64,000 nt of DNA from Gracilibacillus caseinilyticus (GCF_022919115.1 NZ_CP095072.1:1116001-1180000), one strand, 5' to 3'. Counted from the stretch's first letter, positions 32,651 to 45,375 are shown. Translations and numbers: made by a program. The notes: generated by a model from the sequence alone, not told the origin.

Positions 32651-35158
32651 TTATTCTGACTCGTTCTCTTCTTCTGTGACTTCTCTGATTTCTTCTTCTG
32701 CTTCTTCGATTTCTTCTTCAATTGCCTCTTCACTATCTACTTTTGCGATAGTTGCGACTCTTTCTTCCTCCTGCAATCGGATCAAACGGACACCTTGCGT
32801 ATTTCTTCCTGTAGTGGAAATACCTTCGACCTGCATTCTGATTAATACACCAGAAACAGTCATAATCATGATATCCTCATCATCTACAACCGTTTTAACT
32901 GCCACAACTCTTCCTGTCTTATCGGTAATATTACATGTGAATATCCCTTTACCACCACGATTGGTTCTCCGGTATTCCTCGATTGGTGTTCGTTTTCCAT
33001 AACCATGCTCAGTAACATTCAATACATATTGGCCTTCTTCGATGATTTCCATCGATACGACTTCATCATCTTCTCGAAGTGAGATACCTTTTACCCCGGC
33101 TGCAGTTCTTCCCATGGAACGAATTTGTTCTTCTTCAAAGCGAATCACATAACCGTTCTTCGTACCGATCAGAATGTCTTTTTGACCATTTGTTAAACGG
33201 ACAGAGATTAATTCATCTCCCTCACGTAAATTTAATGCAATCAAACCGCCCTTTCGAATATTAGCAAACTGTGGCAAGGAAGTACGTTTCGATACTCCAA
33301 ACTTTGTAGTAAAGAATAGATACCAGTTTTCATGGTACTCAGATACTGTAATAACGGCATTAATCCATTCTCCTTGCTCGACTTCCAGGAGATTGATAAT
33401 CGGGATCCCTTTTGCTGTACGATTAAATTCTGGAATTTCATACCCTTTGGAACGATAGACTTTTCCTTTGTTAGAAAAGAATAGAACCGTATCATGAGTA
33501 GAACAGGAGACTAAGTGTTCGACAAAATCATCATCATTGGTACCCATACCTTGTATTCCTCGACCACCACGTCGTTGAGCACGATAGGTACTTGCTGGCA
33601 ATCGTTTAATATAACCACGATGTGTTAACGTAATAACGATGTTCTCTTCAGGTATCAAATCTTCGTCTTCTATTTGATCCAAACCACCAGCTACAATTTC
33701 TGTTCTTCGTTCATCATTGTATTTTTCTTTGATTTCGGTTAACTCTTCACGGATAATTTCCAAAATCTTTTGCTCATCTGCCAGAATTGCTTTATACTCC
33801 TCAATCATAGCCATGATCTCTTTGTACTCTTCTTCAATCTTTTCTCTTTCCAAACCGGTTAAACGTTGCAAACGCATATCTAAAATCGCTTGTGCTTGTT
33901 TTTCCGATAGATGGAAACGCTGCATAAGTCCTTCACGGGCAATTTCAGTGGTGTTCGATTGACGAATCAAGGTGATGATCTCATCAATGTGATCGAGAGC
34001 AATGCGTAACCCTTCCAAAATGTGGGCACGCGCTTCTGCTTTGTTCAATTCATACTGTGTTCTTCTGATAATAATCTCTTTTTGATGCTCTAAATAGTAT
34101 TCCAGACACTGTTTCAACGTTAATACTTTTGGCTGTCCGTCTACTAAAGCTAGCATATTAATACCGAAAGAGGTTTGCAAAGATGTCTGTTTATACAAAT
34201 TGTTCAGTACGACGTTAGGATTGGCATCCCGGCGTAATTCAATCACAATCCGCATTCCGTTACGATCTGATTCATCCCGTAAATCGGTAATGCCTTCGAT
34301 TCGTTTATCACGAGCCAATTCTGCAATTTTTTCGACTAATTTCGCTTTATTTACTTGGTAAGGCAATTCAGAAACAAGAATCTTTGCCTTTCCATTTGCC
34401 TGTTCTTCAATTTCAGTTTTTGCTCGGATTGTAATCGAACCTTTACCAGTTTCAAAAGCTCTCCTAATACCACTTCGACCAAGGATTTGGCCTGCAGTAG
34501 GAAAATCTGGCCCTGGTATATATTGTTCCATCAGTTCAGGGATCGTAATATCAGGATTTTCACTCACTGCAAGAATGGCATCAATGGTTTCCCCTAACTG
34601 ATGTGGAGGAATATTGGTAGCCATCCCAACGGCAATACCTGATGCACCATTGACTAATAGATTTGGAAACTTGGACGGTAATACTTTTGGTTCTCGTTCT
34701 GACCCATCATAGTTATCCGTATAATCAATGGTATCTTTGTTAATGTCTCTTAACATTTCCATTGATATTTTAGACATTCTCGCTTCCGTATAACGCATCG
34801 CTGCTGGTGGGTCACCATCAACCGAACCAAAGTTACCATGCCCATCGACCAGCATATAACGATAGCTGAAATCCTGCGCCATTCTAACCATTGCTTCGTA
34901 CACTGCAGAATCACCATGAGGGTGATACTTACCAATAACATCACCAACAATACGAGCCGATTTCTTGTATGCTTTATCTGCATGCATACCTTGATCATTC
35001 AATGCATATAAAATTCTTCGATGAACTGGTTTCATCCCATCACGGACATCTGGTAATGCACGCGCGACAATAACACTCATCGCATAATCTAAGAAAGATG
35101 TGCGCATTTCTTGTCCAATATTGATTTCTTGAACTTGTGGACGATTATGATCCACCAT
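32651..35158 (-). CDS. gyrA: DNA gyrase subunit A
   Basis: 835 residues. Active-site Tyr in [10 protein letters not shown] (about 123), quinolone-resistance region [16 protein letters not shown] with wild-type Ser at about 84, GyrA-box [10 protein letters not shown] at about 560, and six beta-pinwheel blades in the C-terminal domain. The tail is extremely acidic ([20 protein letters not shown]), longer than in B. subtilis (821 residues). It works with GyrB to introduce negative supercoils. Confidence 0.98.
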   Translation of the reverse strand: MVDHNRPQVQEINIGQEMRTSFLDYAMSVIVARALPDVRDGMKPVHRRILYALNDQGMHADKAYKKSARIVGDVIGKYHPHGDSAVYEAMVRMAQDFSYRYMLVDGHGNFGSVDGDPPAAMRYTEARMSKISMEMLRDINKDTIDYTDNYDGSEREPKVLPSKFPNLLVNGASGIAVGMATNIPPHQLGETIDAILAVSENPDITIPELMEQYIPGPDFPTAGQILGRSGIRRAFETGKGSITIRAKTEIEEQANGKAKILVSELPYQVNKAKLVEKIAELARDKRIEGITDLRDESDRNGMRIVIELRRDANPNVVLNNLYKQTSLQTSFGINMLALVDGQPKVLTLKQCLEYYLEHQKEIIIRRTQYELNKAEARAHILEGLRIALDHIDEIITLIRQSNTTEIAREGLMQRFHLSEKQAQAILDMRLQRLTGLEREKIEEEYKEIMAMIEEYKAILADEQKILEIIREELTEIKEKYNDERRTEIVAGGLDQIEDEDLIPEENIVITLTHRGYIKRLPASTYRAQRRGGRGIQGMGTNDDDFVEHLVSCSTHDTVLFFSNKGKVYRSKGYEIPEFNRTAKGIPIINLLEVEQGEWINAVITVSEYHENWYLFFTTKFGVSKRTSLPQFANIRKGGLIALNLREGDELISVRLTNGQKDILIGTKNGYVIRFEEEQIRSMGRTAAGVKGISLREDDEVVSMEIIEEGQYVLNVTEHGYGKRTPIEEYRRTNRGGKGIFTCNITDKTGRVVAVKTVVDDEDIMIMTVSGVLIRMQVEGISTTGRNTQGVRLIRLQEEERVATIAKVDSEEAIEEEIEEAEEEIREVTEEENESE

Positions 35159-35224
35159 ATATCATTACCTCCTATTTCTCTGCCGGAAGACGTGAACAAA
35201 CGTTAATTCTGCTAGTTTACACTC

Positions 35225-37162
<1,938 letters not shown>

Positions 37163-37180
37163 CTACATTCTATCTGATTG

Positions 37181-37471
37181 TTATTCTTCGTCCTCGTTTA
37201 CTTCTGCGTAATCTTCTAACCTGCTAATTGTAGAAATCATACTTGCACGTTTCTTAAGTGTTAATACGGACAACGGACTGTAATAAACATGATCATTCGT
37301 AATCACAACCGCCTTTGTCTGTTCTTCATCTGTTACGACCACTTGATTTTTATTCCTCAATTCAGTAAGCATTTCTTCGTTAATTGTCGAAGAACTTACT
37401 AAACTATAATCAATAATGCTAATCACATCTTTCGATTGAATGACATGATCATCTCCAATGTGAATAAACAT
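37181..37471 (-). CDS. remB: extracellular matrix regulator RemB (YaaB, DUF370)
   Basis: 96 residues, matching the RemA/RemB family: FIHIGDDHVIQSKDVISIIDY at the start and KAVVITNDHVYYSPLSVLTLKKR later. RemB with RemA activates biofilm matrix and osmoprotection genes in B. subtilis. Lies between recF and gyrB as there (yaaB). The acidic tail is variable. Confidence 0.9.
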   Translation of the reverse strand: MFIHIGDDHVIQSKDVISIIDYSLVSSSTINEEMLTELRNKNQVVVTDEEQTKAVVITNDHVYYSPLSVLTLKKRASMISTISRLEDYAEVNEDEE

Positions 37472-37484
37472 AATATCCCCACTT

Positions 37485-38597
37485 TTATTCCATAATTTTT
37501 CCTTGATCTATACGAAAGATCTCTGCTTTTTCCAGTGTCTGATGATGAATACCATCCACGCTGGTTGTCGAAACAAAGGTCTGGACTTTTCCTTCAATCG
37601 TGTCTAAGAGATGGGATTGCCGATAATCGTCTAATTCACTTAACACATCATCTAGCAATAAAATAGGATAGTCTTTCGTCTCTTGATAAATGAGTTCTAT
37701 CTCTGCCAGTTTCAAAGACAATGCAGTTGTTCGCTGTTGTCCTTGCGATCCATAGGTTTGGACATTTTTCCCGTTCACATAGAACACCACATCATCTCGA
37801 TGCGGTCCAATCAGGGTGGTGCCCCGTTCTATTTCTTTAGTCTCCACCTCAGCAAAAGATTCAGTTAGTGTTGTCATTATTTTTTCCTTATTATCGGACT
37901 CTGATACCTCAGCAGTTGCTGCATATTGAAGATCCAAATCTTCAATACCTCTACTGATTCCTCTATGTATCTCATTGGCCCATTTGCGTAAATGCTTCAT
38001 AAACAGGAATCGTTTCTCCAAAATGATGACAGCATGTTCGGTCATTTGCTCTGTCAACACACGCAACATCGTTACATCATCTGTCTTACGTTTCTGTAAT
38101 TGTTTTAGTAAATGATTTCGTTGCTTTAAAATTTTAACATATTGGCCAAGATGATAAATATAGACTGGCTGAATCTGACCGATCTCCATATCAATAAAAC
38201 GTCTCCGGATTTGAGGACTACCTTTCACCAGGTTTAAATCTTCTGGAGCAAACATAACAATATTAAGGGCCCCAATGTAATCACTGAGACGCCTTTGCTC
38301 CAGATGGTTTAATTTAGCTTTCTTACCTTTATTTGTAATTTGTATTTCGAGTGGAAATTGACGGTTCCTTTTTACAATACTACCTTCTATTTTAGCATAG
38401 TTTTGGTCCCACTGAATTAATTCTTTATCTTTGGTTGTTCGATGTGATTTAGAAAAGCCTAATACATAGATAGATTCCATCAAGTTTGTTTTTCCTTGCG
38501 CGTTTTCTCCGATAATCACATTAATTTTATCATCGAACTGAACCGATAACTGATTATAATTTCGATAATTGGTTAAGCTTAACTGTTGTATATGCAT
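37485..38597 (-). CDS. recF: DNA replication/repair protein RecF
   Basis: 370 residues, normal length. SMC-like ABC ATPase with Walker [10 protein letters not shown] (30-38), signature [15 protein letters not shown] and Walker [14 protein letters not shown]. It directs RecOR/RecA to gaps. The gene ends 13 bp before remB; yaaA ends a short distance upstream. Confidence 0.97.
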   Translation of the reverse strand: MHIQQLSLTNYRNYNQLSVQFDDKINVIIGENAQGKTNLMESIYVLGFSKSHRTTKDKELIQWDQNYAKIEGSIVKRNRQFPLEIQITNKGKKAKLNHLEQRRLSDYIGALNIVMFAPEDLNLVKGSPQIRRRFIDMEIGQIQPVYIYHLGQYVKILKQRNHLLKQLQKRKTDDVTMLRVLTEQMTEHAVIILEKRFLFMKHLRKWANEIHRGISRGIEDLDLQYAATAEVSESDNKEKIMTTLTESFAEVETKEIERGTTLIGPHRDDVVFYVNGKNVQTYGSQGQQRTTALSLKLAEIELIYQETKDYPILLLDDVLSELDDYRQSHLLDTIEGKVQTFVSTTSVDGIHHQTLEKAEIFRIDQGKIME

Positions 38598-38621
38598 TCG
38601 AATTTCCTTTCGAACCGAACG

Positions 38622-38845
38622 TTACTCCTCATTTTTTGCTACCACGAACGTACCAACATCTTCTACATAGACTGTATCCCTGGATAAAGTTTTTTTCCAC
38701 GGCGCGTCTCCAATTCGTCATTTACATACACACCATTTTCCTGTAGAAAAACTTTAATCATACCACCAGATTCGAGAATATTGGCGAGCTTCAAAAATTG
38801 ACCAAGTGGGATATAATCTGTCGTAATCACAATTTTTTCTTCCAT
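38622..38845 (-). pseudogene. yaaA: S4-domain protein YaaA (RlbA), apparent -1 frameshift near the C terminus
   Basis: The unshifted frame (38663-38845) gives 60 residues and stops after RRGKKLYPGIQSM. Family members continue RKLY-G-D-VV-. Inserting one G in the GGG at 38678-38680 (minus strand) continues the frame as GDTVYVEDVGTFVVAKNEE and stops at 38622, giving 74 residues, the usual length. So either one G is missing in the sequence, or the copy is truly truncated, or it is read by -1 slippage (an A7 run lies just before, 38690-38696). YaaA is an S4-fold RNA-binding protein linked to ribosome assembly. It sits between dnaN and recF. Confidence 0.75.
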
Positions 38846-39053
38846 TTTTTCACCTACTTCATCTAAAAAAGATATTGGTTATCAGTATAGCCCTTCTATC
38901 TATTTTACTAAACATTTGTGGATTAGAAAAGTAAACCTGCTCATTTCTTTTTATCCAGTGATTGGATGGAAGCGAAATGCTTTTGATTTAGGTGATGGAG
39001 ATGATATCTAGATTTGGGAGTTTATTAAATAGATATTGTGCTAGAAACTACGA

Positions 39054-39150
39054 TGGACCATTTTGAAATAGAGTAGGTGCTAGGAAACCGCTCCGGCCAA
39101 CCACTCTGCGTCGTGCGGGGCATATTTCCGGAGCTTTGCTACACACATAC
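39054..39150 (+). mobile_element. degenerate fragment of the dispersed foldback element
   Basis: A b-type left piece (ACCATTTTGAAATAGAGTAG, CCGCTCCGGCCAACCACT) is joined directly to an a-type right piece (GGGCATATTTCCGGAGCTTT), without terminal repeats. The rest of the yaaA-dnaN gap (38846-39205) shows no gene. Confidence 0.65.
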
Positions 39151-39205
39151 TATCTGTCTATCTGTAATTCTTTTCATGGCAATCATCATATACTTTTTCG
39201 CTGAT

Positions 39206-39240
39206 AAAAAAAGAGGAACAATGGGTAATTGTCCCTCTTT
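39206..39240 (-). terminator. dnaN terminator
   Basis: AAAGAGGgACAAT-tACCC-ATTGTtCCTCTTT followed by T on the minus strand, right after the dnaN stop. Confidence 0.85.
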
Positions 39241-39244
39241 TGGA

Positions 39245-40387
39245 TTAAAATGTTCGTACTGGTAATATTAGTTGCAGGATCTGATCATGGTCGATTGGTT
39301 TAATGATAAATGGGCGCATGGCACCTGTGAATTCGATTTTGACTTGATCGGTTTCCATAATCTTTAATGCATCAATCATGTATTTTGAACTGAAAGAGAT
39401 TTTTAATTCCTCTCCATCAATTTTGGCCACACTGATTTCTTCTTCTACTTTTCCTATTTCAGGCGATTGGCTTGAAATTTCTACAATTTGATCGTTCAAC
39501 GTTTGCAGGCGAATTACATTGTTATGATTATCCTTCGCTAACAATGATGCACGATCTACTGCTTGTAATAATGTTTTGGTACCGACTTGAATTAATGTTT
39601 TACTTTCTTCCGGGATCAATCTGGATGTTTCCGGATATTTTCCGTCTAACAAACGAGACAAGAAGTATAAATGATCAGTTTGGAAAGCAATTTGATTTTC
39701 CGAGATACTGATTTGGATTTTATTTTCTGTATCCTGCAAGATTTTACTTAATTCATTCAAGCTTTTTCCTGGAATCACGACTTGTTCGAATGGAAATTCA
39801 TTGATGTGATCATCTAACGGCAGTTTACTTGCCGCAAGTCGGTGACTATCCGTTGCTATGAAATGCAGTTCTTCATTTTCTACTTTTATGTTTACCCCAG
39901 TCAAAATTGGTCTTGTTTCTGACGTTGACACAGCAAATACGGTTTGTTTAATCATATTTTTTAATAGATTAATCGGTAATTCAAAATTCGTTTCTGTTTG
40001 TATTTGCGAAATTTGTGGATATTCTTCTGCATCCTGTCCGTTCAGATGGAATTCAGCATGGCCAGATTGAATGGTTACTTGTAATTGTTCGTCAACCTGA
40101 ATGGCAGCTGTTTCAGATGGCAGTTTTCGAATAATTTCAGGAAAATATTTTGCGTGGACGATTATTTCCCCAGCCTCTAATTCATCAATAAATTGTATGC
40201 CTTCTTCTTCTATTGGAATAAATGATTCAATTGTAATATCAGAATTACTTCCTGTCAGGGTAATTCCATTTGTTGTTGCTTGTATTTTTAACCCAGCTAA
40301 AATCGGAATCGCGGTTTTGGATGAAATAGCTTTTGTTACATGTTGAATACTTTCCATTAATTTATCTCGGTTTATTACAATTTTCAT
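39245..40387 (-). CDS. dnaN: DNA polymerase III sliding clamp (beta)
   Basis: 380 residues; three clamp folds; ends in LPVRTF, typical of the family's C-terminal PVR motif. It is the processivity ring for DNA polymerases. A strong AAGGAGG lies before the ATG. Separated from dnaA by a 175-bp region that carries DnaA boxes and the unwinding element. Confidence 0.98.
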   Translation of the reverse strand: MKIVINRDKLMESIQHVTKAISSKTAIPILAGLKIQATTNGITLTGSNSDITIESFIPIEEEGIQFIDELEAGEIIVHAKYFPEIIRKLPSETAAIQVDEQLQVTIQSGHAEFHLNGQDAEEYPQISQIQTETNFELPINLLKNMIKQTVFAVSTSETRPILTGVNIKVENEELHFIATDSHRLAASKLPLDDHINEFPFEQVVIPGKSLNELSKILQDTENKIQISISENQIAFQTDHLYFLSRLLDGKYPETSRLIPEESKTLIQVGTKTLLQAVDRASLLAKDNHNNVIRLQTLNDQIVEISSQSPEIGKVEEEISVAKIDGEELKISFSSKYMIDALKIMETDQVKIEFTGAMRPFIIKPIDHDQILQLILPVRTF

Positions 40388-40409
40388 GCTTATCCTCCTT
40401 GAGGAATAT

Positions 40410-40471
40410 ATTTATTTATTATTAATATAATACCGTAATAATAGTAATAGGGCCTGTGAATTTGTGGATAA
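40410..40471 (-). other. oriC unwinding region: DnaA boxes, GC clamp, DnaA-trios, AT-rich tract
   Basis: On the minus strand: TTATCCACA box (40463-40471), AATTCACAGG, CCC, then TATTACTATTATTACGG, followed by an AT-rich tract. The order box-box-GC-trios-AT is the same as the B. subtilis basal unwinding system between dnaA and dnaN, where DnaA filaments open the duplex. Boundaries are approximate. Confidence 0.85.
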
Positions 40472-40496
40472 CTTAAAAATCGTCTTTGGTTTAAAG

Positions 40497-40545
40497 TTAT
40501 CCAGATGTGAATAACTTGTTTGTGACTCTGTATTACTTGTCCACA
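40497..40545. promoter_or_regulatory. DnaA-box group between dnaA and dnaN
   Basis: TTATCCAGA (40497-40505), TGTGAATAA (40506-40514) and TTGTCCACA (40537-40545), each one mismatch from TTATCCACA or its complement. They adjoin the exact box at 40463-40471. Confidence 0.75.
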
Positions 40546-40562
40546 CTTTTCACATTGGTTTC

Positions 40563-41915
40563 TTACATAGATTTCAATTGTTCTTTGATTTCTTCGATTT
40601 CTTTACTTAATTGTTCATCTGTTCCCATTAATTTAGAGATTTTTTCGTGTGCATGAATAACCGTCGTATGGTCACGTCCTCCAAATTCTTCTCCAATCTT
40701 AGGCAAAGAGAAATCTGTTAATTCCCTTGATAAGTACATAGCGATTTGTCTAGGAAAGGCAATCGATTTTGTACGTTTTTTGGCAGCAAACTCTTCTATT
40801 TTGACATTATATCGTTTACCCACTTCCTCTTGAATATGTTGGATCGTAATCACTTTTGGTCTTGAAGAAGGGATAATGTCCTTTAATGCTTCTGCTGCTA
40901 ATGATGCATCAATGTCCTGATTAATTAAGGAAGAATAGGCAACAACTCGAATTAGTGCCCCCTCTAATTCCCTAATATTCGTATCGATCTGATTCGCAAT
41001 ATAGAGCATGACTTCATTAGGGATATCCAATCCTTCCGCTTTTGCTTTCTTGCGAAGGATGGCAATTCTTGTTTCCAAATCTGGTGGTGTGATATCCGTA
41101 ATAAGTCCCCATTCGAATCGGGAACGCAAGCGATCTTCTAGTGTAGGAATTTCTTTCGGCGGTCTGTCACTAGAAATAATAATTTGCTTATTTTCCTCAT
41201 GTAACGTATTAAACGTATGGAAAAATTCTTCTTGTGTTTGTTCTTTTCCAGCAAGGAACTGAATATCATCTATTAATAGCACATCCACGTTTCGATATTT
41301 ATTTCGGAAATTGACAGCTCTATTATCCCGAATCGAATTAATGAATTCGTTGGTGAATTTTTCGGATGATAAATAGACCACCTTTGCAGATGGATTGTGG
41401 TCAAGCACGTAATGACCAATCGCATGCATTAAGTGGGTTTTACCTAAGCCAACACCACCATAGATAAACAAGGGATTGTATGCTTTGGCAGGAGCTTCTG
41501 CTACAGCTAGTGAAGCGGCATGCGCAAACCTGTTTCCAGAACCGATGACAAAAGTTTCGAAAGTATATTTGTCATTTAACATTGATTTTGGCGATGTCTC
41601 GCTATTTTGGGAAGCGACAGTTTTTTTCTTTTTCATTTGAGCTACTTCTTCTTCTTCCTCTTGCAGCGTGTCTGGGATGACGAATTTAACAGCAAGTTTC
41701 GCACCTGTCAGTTCATACAAAGCTTCTGCAATTATAGATGTATAACGGGATTCTAACCAATCCCTGGTAAATTCGTTTGGAGCAGAAATAATGACTGTGT
41801 CATCCTTTAAATGATCAACAGACGTGTTTTTTAACCAGGTATCGTAACTTGGTTTACTTACTTTATCTTTAATTAACTCCAGCGTATTACTCCAAAGATC
41901 CTCAATATTTTCCAT
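40563..41915 (-). CDS. dnaA: chromosomal replication initiator DnaA
   Basis: 450 residues. Domain I ([19 protein letters not shown]), a variable linker, AAA+ core with Walker [10 protein letters not shown] and Walker B LLIDDIQF, and domain IV with the DnaA-box signature [15 protein letters not shown]. The ATG at 41915 is chosen for GAGGAGGG seven bases upstream; a start six codons earlier overlaps it. Flanked on both sides by DnaA boxes. Confidence 0.98.
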   Translation of the reverse strand: MENIEDLWSNTLELIKDKVSKPSYDTWLKNTSVDHLKDDTVIISAPNEFTRDWLESRYTSIIAEALYELTGAKLAVKFVIPDTLQEEEEEVAQMKKKKTVASQNSETSPKSMLNDKYTFETFVIGSGNRFAHAASLAVAEAPAKAYNPLFIYGGVGLGKTHLMHAIGHYVLDHNPSAKVVYLSSEKFTNEFINSIRDNRAVNFRNKYRNVDVLLIDDIQFLAGKEQTQEEFFHTFNTLHEENKQIIISSDRPPKEIPTLEDRLRSRFEWGLITDITPPDLETRIAILRKKAKAEGLDIPNEVMLYIANQIDTNIRELEGALIRVVAYSSLINQDIDASLAAEALKDIIPSSRPKVITIQHIQEEVGKRYNVKIEEFAAKKRTKSIAFPRQIAMYLSRELTDFSLPKIGEEFGGRDHTTVIHAHEKISKLMGTDEQLSKEIEEIKEQLKSM

Positions 41916-41978
41916 GTCATTCCCTCCTCTCACTAAATGAAAATAGTTAAAACGTCTTTAATTTACGCTTGAATAAGT

Positions 41979-42302
41979 TGTGGATAAAAAAAGGCGGACA
42001 AAAAAACGGAAAACCTAGCAATTAAGTTTTCCACAGGTGTGTGTATAAACTAATATACAAGCTGTGAACTTTTGTCCACATAATATCCACAATTTGTGGA
42101 TAAGGTTATTTTTTGTAGAATCTATTCACAAACTAAAACACAAATATAATATCAAATCAGGAGGAAGAATGCAATGTTTTCGTGATGGTTATCCACAAGT
42201 TAGACAATTTGTTCGTATTATTTTTACACACCCTCTTATTTTGTGAGTAATTTGTCGATAGAGTTCTGAAAAAGTCGATTTTAGGCAGTGAAGTTATCCA
42301 CA
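41979..42302. other. oriC upstream DnaA-box array
   Basis: In the dnaA-rpmH gap. Exact boxes: TGTGGATAA (41979-41987), TGTGGATAA (42095-42103), TTATCCACA (42189-42197) and TTATCCACA (42294-42302). One-mismatch boxes: TTTTCCACA (42027), TGTGTATAA (42040), TTGTCCACA (42072) and ATATCCACA (42083). This corresponds to incA/incB of B. subtilis; with the dnaA-dnaN region it makes a bipartite origin. No gene here. Confidence 0.9.
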
Positions 42303-42408
42303 CACCATCTGTATCATAACAGATTGATGCGAAATGTGTTATAATACAGGAGAAATTATGATAGACTGAACAGATCATGGAAATGGACAAGTTTTTCGAT
42401 AGTAGGCA

Positions 42409-42438
42409 TTGACATTAATAAGGTTTTGAAAGTATAAT
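42409..42438 (+). promoter_or_regulatory. rpmH promoter
   Basis: TTGACA (42409-42414), 18 bases, TATAAT (42433-42438); both elements are perfect sigma-A consensus. Confidence 0.85.
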
Positions 42439-42495
42439 GAGTAAGACTGTCTAAAACGACTTTGATTTTTAGATTCCTCAGGGAGGTGCATATAA

Positions 42496-42630
42496 ATGAA
42501 ACGTACATTTCAACCAAATAATCGTAAACGTAAAAAAGTTCATGGATTTCGTGCGCGTATGAGCACAAAAAATGGACGTAAAGTACTTGCTCGTCGTCGT
42601 AAGAAGGGTAGAAAAGTATTGTCTGCATAG
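42496..42630 (+). CDS. rpmH: 50S ribosomal protein L34
   Basis: 44 residues, the invariant bacterial length: starts [18 protein letters not shown], ends [12 protein letters not shown], highly basic. GGGAGGTGC precedes the ATG. First right-arm gene from the origin, and a strong promoter lies 60 bp upstream. Confidence 0.98.
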   Translation: MKRTFQPNNRKRKKVHGFRARMSTKNGRKVLARRRKKGRKVLSA

Positions 42631-42656
42631 GCCACTGATTTTTCAGTGGTCTTTTT
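42631..42656 (+). terminator. terminator/attenuator after rpmH
   Basis: CCACTGA-ttttt-TCAGTGG followed by TCTTTTT. Probably partial, since rnpA downstream lacks an obvious strong promoter. Confidence 0.75.
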
Positions 42657-42715
42657 CCATGTAAGGCATCACTTATGTGGGAAGGATTGTTTTCTTTAAT
42701 GGAGGCGCGCTAGTA

Positions 42716-43057
42716 ATGAAGAAAGCATGGAGAATTAAAAAAAATAGTGAATTTCAAGAGGTATTTAAGCAGGGTGCTTCTTTTGCCAATCGACAATTGG
42801 TTATCTATTTTTTACATAAAGATCAACAGGATCATTATCGAATCGGGTTATCCGTCAGCAAAAAAATAGGTAATGCAGTAGTACGTAATCAGGTTAAGCG
42901 CTACATTCGACAAATATTTCATGAATTAGATGAAAACATAAAGAACGAGTATGATATCATTATCATTGCTAGACAACCTGCAAAAGAAATGGATTATTAT
43001 CAGTTCAAAAAAAGTGTCAGTCATTTATTATTTAAGACAAAATTATTAAAAAACTAA
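42716..43057 (+). CDS. rnpA: ribonuclease P protein component
   Basis: 113 residues. Contains the RNP motif [25 protein letters not shown]. Protein cofactor for RNase P, which trims tRNA 5' leaders. The ATG at 42716 has GGAGGCGC upstream; an earlier in-frame ATG (42677) gives a non-homologous extension. Confidence 0.97.
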   Translation: MKKAWRIKKNSEFQEVFKQGASFANRQLVIYFLHKDQQDHYRIGLSVSKKIGNAVVRNQVKRYIRQIFHELDENIKNEYDIIIIARQPAKEMDYYQFKKSVSHLLFKTKLLKN

Positions 43058-43164
43058 TTGAACATTTTGTTAATCCTGTTAGAAGGACTAGCTTGATAGC
43101 AGGTAATAGTGATAAAATGAGGTACTATAAAATACGTTTTTTGTAGGAAATAAGGAGGATGACG

Positions 43165-43956
43165 ATGCGTAAAAAGCTCCTAACGGCCTCGGGGTTAATT
43201 GCCGTAGTAGCCCTTTTATCAGGTTGTACTGAGGTAAACGAACCAATTACGGATGAGAGTACTGGTATCTGGAACACATGGTTTGTACGACCTTTATCTG
43301 ATTTTATTTTATGGGTTGCAAGGTTATTTGATGCTGATTATGGTTATGGATTATCGATTGTACTTGTAACATTGTTAATCCGGTTAATATTGTTACCGTT
43401 AAACATCAAACAACTGAAAAGTTCGAAAGCAATGCAAGATATTCAGCCGCAATTACAGGAAATCAGAGAAAAGTACAGTTCAAAGGATCAACAGACACAG
43501 CAGAAATTGCAGCAGGAAACGATGGAATTGTTCCAGAAGAATGGGGTTAATCCTTTAGCAGGTTGTTTACCGATTATTGTGCAAATGCCGATTTTGATTG
43601 CATTTTATCATGCGATTAATAGAACAGAAGCACTTAATGGTCACCATTTCTTATGGTTCCAGTTGGATCAGCCGGATCCGTATCATATTTTACCGATATT
43701 GACAGCAGCATTCACGTTCCTGCAGCAAAAATTGATGATGGCTGGAACGTCTACACAACAAAATTCAATGATGCCTCAAATGACGATGATGTTATATATG
43801 ATGCCGATTATGATCGGGGTATTCGCGTTTTTCTTCCCGTCAGCATTGGCACTTTATTGGGTAGTTGGTAACATCTTTATGGTATTGCAAACACTGCTCG
43901 TCAAGAACCCAATGATGAAACGTGATGAGGCAAAAGCAGGAGGAAACAAAAAGTGA
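43165..43956 (+). CDS. spoIIIJ: membrane protein insertase YidC/SpoIIIJ
   Basis: 263 residues. Lipoprotein signal ending in ALLSGC, then about five membrane helices with the family blocks [19 protein letters not shown] and [15 protein letters not shown]. It inserts Sec-dependent and independent proteins; in B. subtilis SpoIIIJ is also needed for sigma-G activation. Whether this is SpoIIIJ or YqjG is decided by position (rnpA-spoIIIJ-jag). The start at 43165 has AAGGAGG at proper distance. Confidence 0.94.
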   Translation: MRKKLLTASGLIAVVALLSGCTEVNEPITDESTGIWNTWFVRPLSDFILWVARLFDADYGYGLSIVLVTLLIRLILLPLNIKQLKSSKAMQDIQPQLQEIREKYSSKDQQTQQKLQQETMELFQKNGVNPLAGCLPIIVQMPILIAFYHAINRTEALNGHHFLWFQLDQPDPYHILPILTAAFTFLQQKLMMAGTSTQQNSMMPQMTMMLYMMPIMIGVFAFFFPSALALYWVVGNIFMVLQTLLVKNPMMKRDEAKAGGNKK

Positions 43957-44570
43957 GAAAAGTAACTGCTTCTGGACAAACAGTTGATGAAGCGGTCCAA
44001 TCAGCTTTAAGGCAGTTAAACATCTCAGAGGACCAGGCCCAAGTCGAGGTTATTGATGAAGGGAAGAAGGGTATTTTGGGATTGTTCGGTTCTAAGCCAG
44101 CAATTGTAAAAGTAACCCAAAAAGAAGATCCTGTGGAAAAGATTCAAAAATATGTTAAAAATATTGTGAATGAATTTGATGGCCAATTCGATATCGAGAC
44201 GAAAGTTGTACAAAATGAAGTAATGATACAACTGAGTGGAGAAAAAATCGCATTATTAATAGGCAAGCGAGGTCAAACATTAAATGCTTTACAATATTTA
44301 GCTCAATTAGCAATGCATCAGTATTCCGAAAAGTATTATTCCGTTACTATTGATGCAGAAGGCTACCGGGAACGAAGAAAAGAAACATTGATTTCGTTGG
44401 CTGAGCGGCTGGCGGACCGAGCGAGCAAAACGAAAAAAGATGTCAAAATTGAACCAATGCCGTCTTATGAACGAAAAGTAATTCATACGGCACTGCAAAA
44501 ACGTAGCGACATCGCCACCGATTCCCAAGGAGATGAACCGAACCGTTACGTCGTTATTAAACCAAAATAA
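43953..44570 (+). CDS. jag: RNA-binding protein Jag (KhpB, Jag-N/KH/R3H)
   Basis: 205 residues. Jag-N domain (about 1-50, [18 protein letters not shown]), KH domain ([15 protein letters not shown] at about 95) and R3H ([17 protein letters not shown]). The GTG start overlaps the spoIIIJ stop (GTGA), with AGGAGG upstream, so translation is coupled. Family partners KhpA and affects cell envelope gene expression. Confidence 0.95.
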   Translation: MRKVTASGQTVDEAVQSALRQLNISEDQAQVEVIDEGKKGILGLFGSKPAIVKVTQKEDPVEKIQKYVKNIVNEFDGQFDIETKVVQNEVMIQLSGEKIALLIGKRGQTLNALQYLAQLAMHQYSEKYYSVTIDAEGYRERRKETLISLAERLADRASKTKKDVKIEPMPSYERKVIHTALQKRSDIATDSQGDEPNRYVVIKPK

Positions 44571-44585
44571 TTAGTGAAATAGATA

Positions 44586-44620
44586 AAACACGAGCAATGA
44601 AGCCATTGCTCGTGTTTTTT
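44586..44620 (+). terminator. jag terminator
   Basis: AACACGAGCAATG-aagc-CATTGCTCGTGTT then TTTT; ends the rpmH-rnpA-spoIIIJ-jag unit. Confidence 0.9.
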
Positions 44621-44681
44621 ATGTGCTTGGAAAGTAATTAATAACGGTAATGAAGGCTCTATATAAAGTTGGATGGATTCT

Positions 44682-45130
44682 TATAATACGGATTATGTAA
44701 ACTGGCTGTGGGGCAATTTTGAAATGGAGTATGTACTAGTATACCGCTCAGGCCAACCACTTCGCGTCCTACGGGGCACGGAAGCTAACTTTGTGAAGAA
44801 AGGCACTTCCAAAGTGGATATTCAGCGCCTGCATGTCCCGTGGGAGTCTACGTGGTTGGCCTGCGCTCATGATTAGTTCTACAACTAATGCAGCAAATAG
44901 GATATGGTACCACTATAATTAGGATTTATAGCTTATCTTGATGACGTATAATGCCTAACACCACTGCTTTTACCTGTTCCATATGTTGTAGTACTTTCCT
45001 TAAGCGTAGGAAATATGCGGAGACTCCCTTGGGATCAGCGGAGTATATTTCCGGAGCCTTGCTACGCGCATAATAACTATCAAAATGACCACATTGCAAT
45101 ACAGTTCCACTTTACATAATCCGTATTATA
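44682..45130 (+). mobile_element. well-preserved copy of the dispersed foldback element (449 bp)
   Basis: Both terminal repeats are intact: TATAATACGGATTATGTAA left, TTTACATAATCCGTATTATA right. Left arm b-type (CAGGCCAACCACTTCGCGTC), right arm a-type (GGAGTATATTTCCGGAGCCT, ACATTGCAATACAGTTCCAC). Between jag and mnmE. No ORF of note inside, so non-autonomous. Confidence 0.85.
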
Positions 45131-45252
45131 GGTAATTGCGTATATGCCACTATTTAATCAGGGTGATCGGGTTTTTGCCCGTTTGTTCTAAAACGTAAAA
45201 TCAGTCTCCTTGTAGCAAATGATTGATAACAAAATAATCAGCAGTTGTGAAT

Positions 45253-45375
45253 TGTGGATAACTATATCATCAGGATCTAACATAATTTTCATAAGAATAT
45301 GTTGTCGATGGATGTAAGTTATTCACATGTGGATAAAATATTTTAGCAAGTTTCGCAAAAACTAAGTGTGGATAT
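45253..45375. promoter_or_regulatory. DnaA-box cluster upstream of mnmE
   Basis: TGTGGATAA (45253-45261), TTATTCACA (45319-45327) abutting TGTGGATAA (45328-45336) as an inverted pair, and TGTGGATAT (45367-45375). Four boxes in 123 bp, 3 kb from oriC. B. subtilis has a DnaA-box cluster at the same gene (thdF/mnmE). Confidence 0.75.

Noticed and set aside
32629..32733. N-terminal lysine-rich extension of the HD-GYP protein
   Set aside because: It overlaps the gyrA coding tail and is simply the acidic GyrA tail read in another frame; the TTG start at 32628 with a ribosome site explains the gene.
42064..42628. Open frames in the oriC region (such as 42356-42628 minus)
   Set aside because: They overlap rpmH and DnaA boxes, lack ribosome sites and show no family features.
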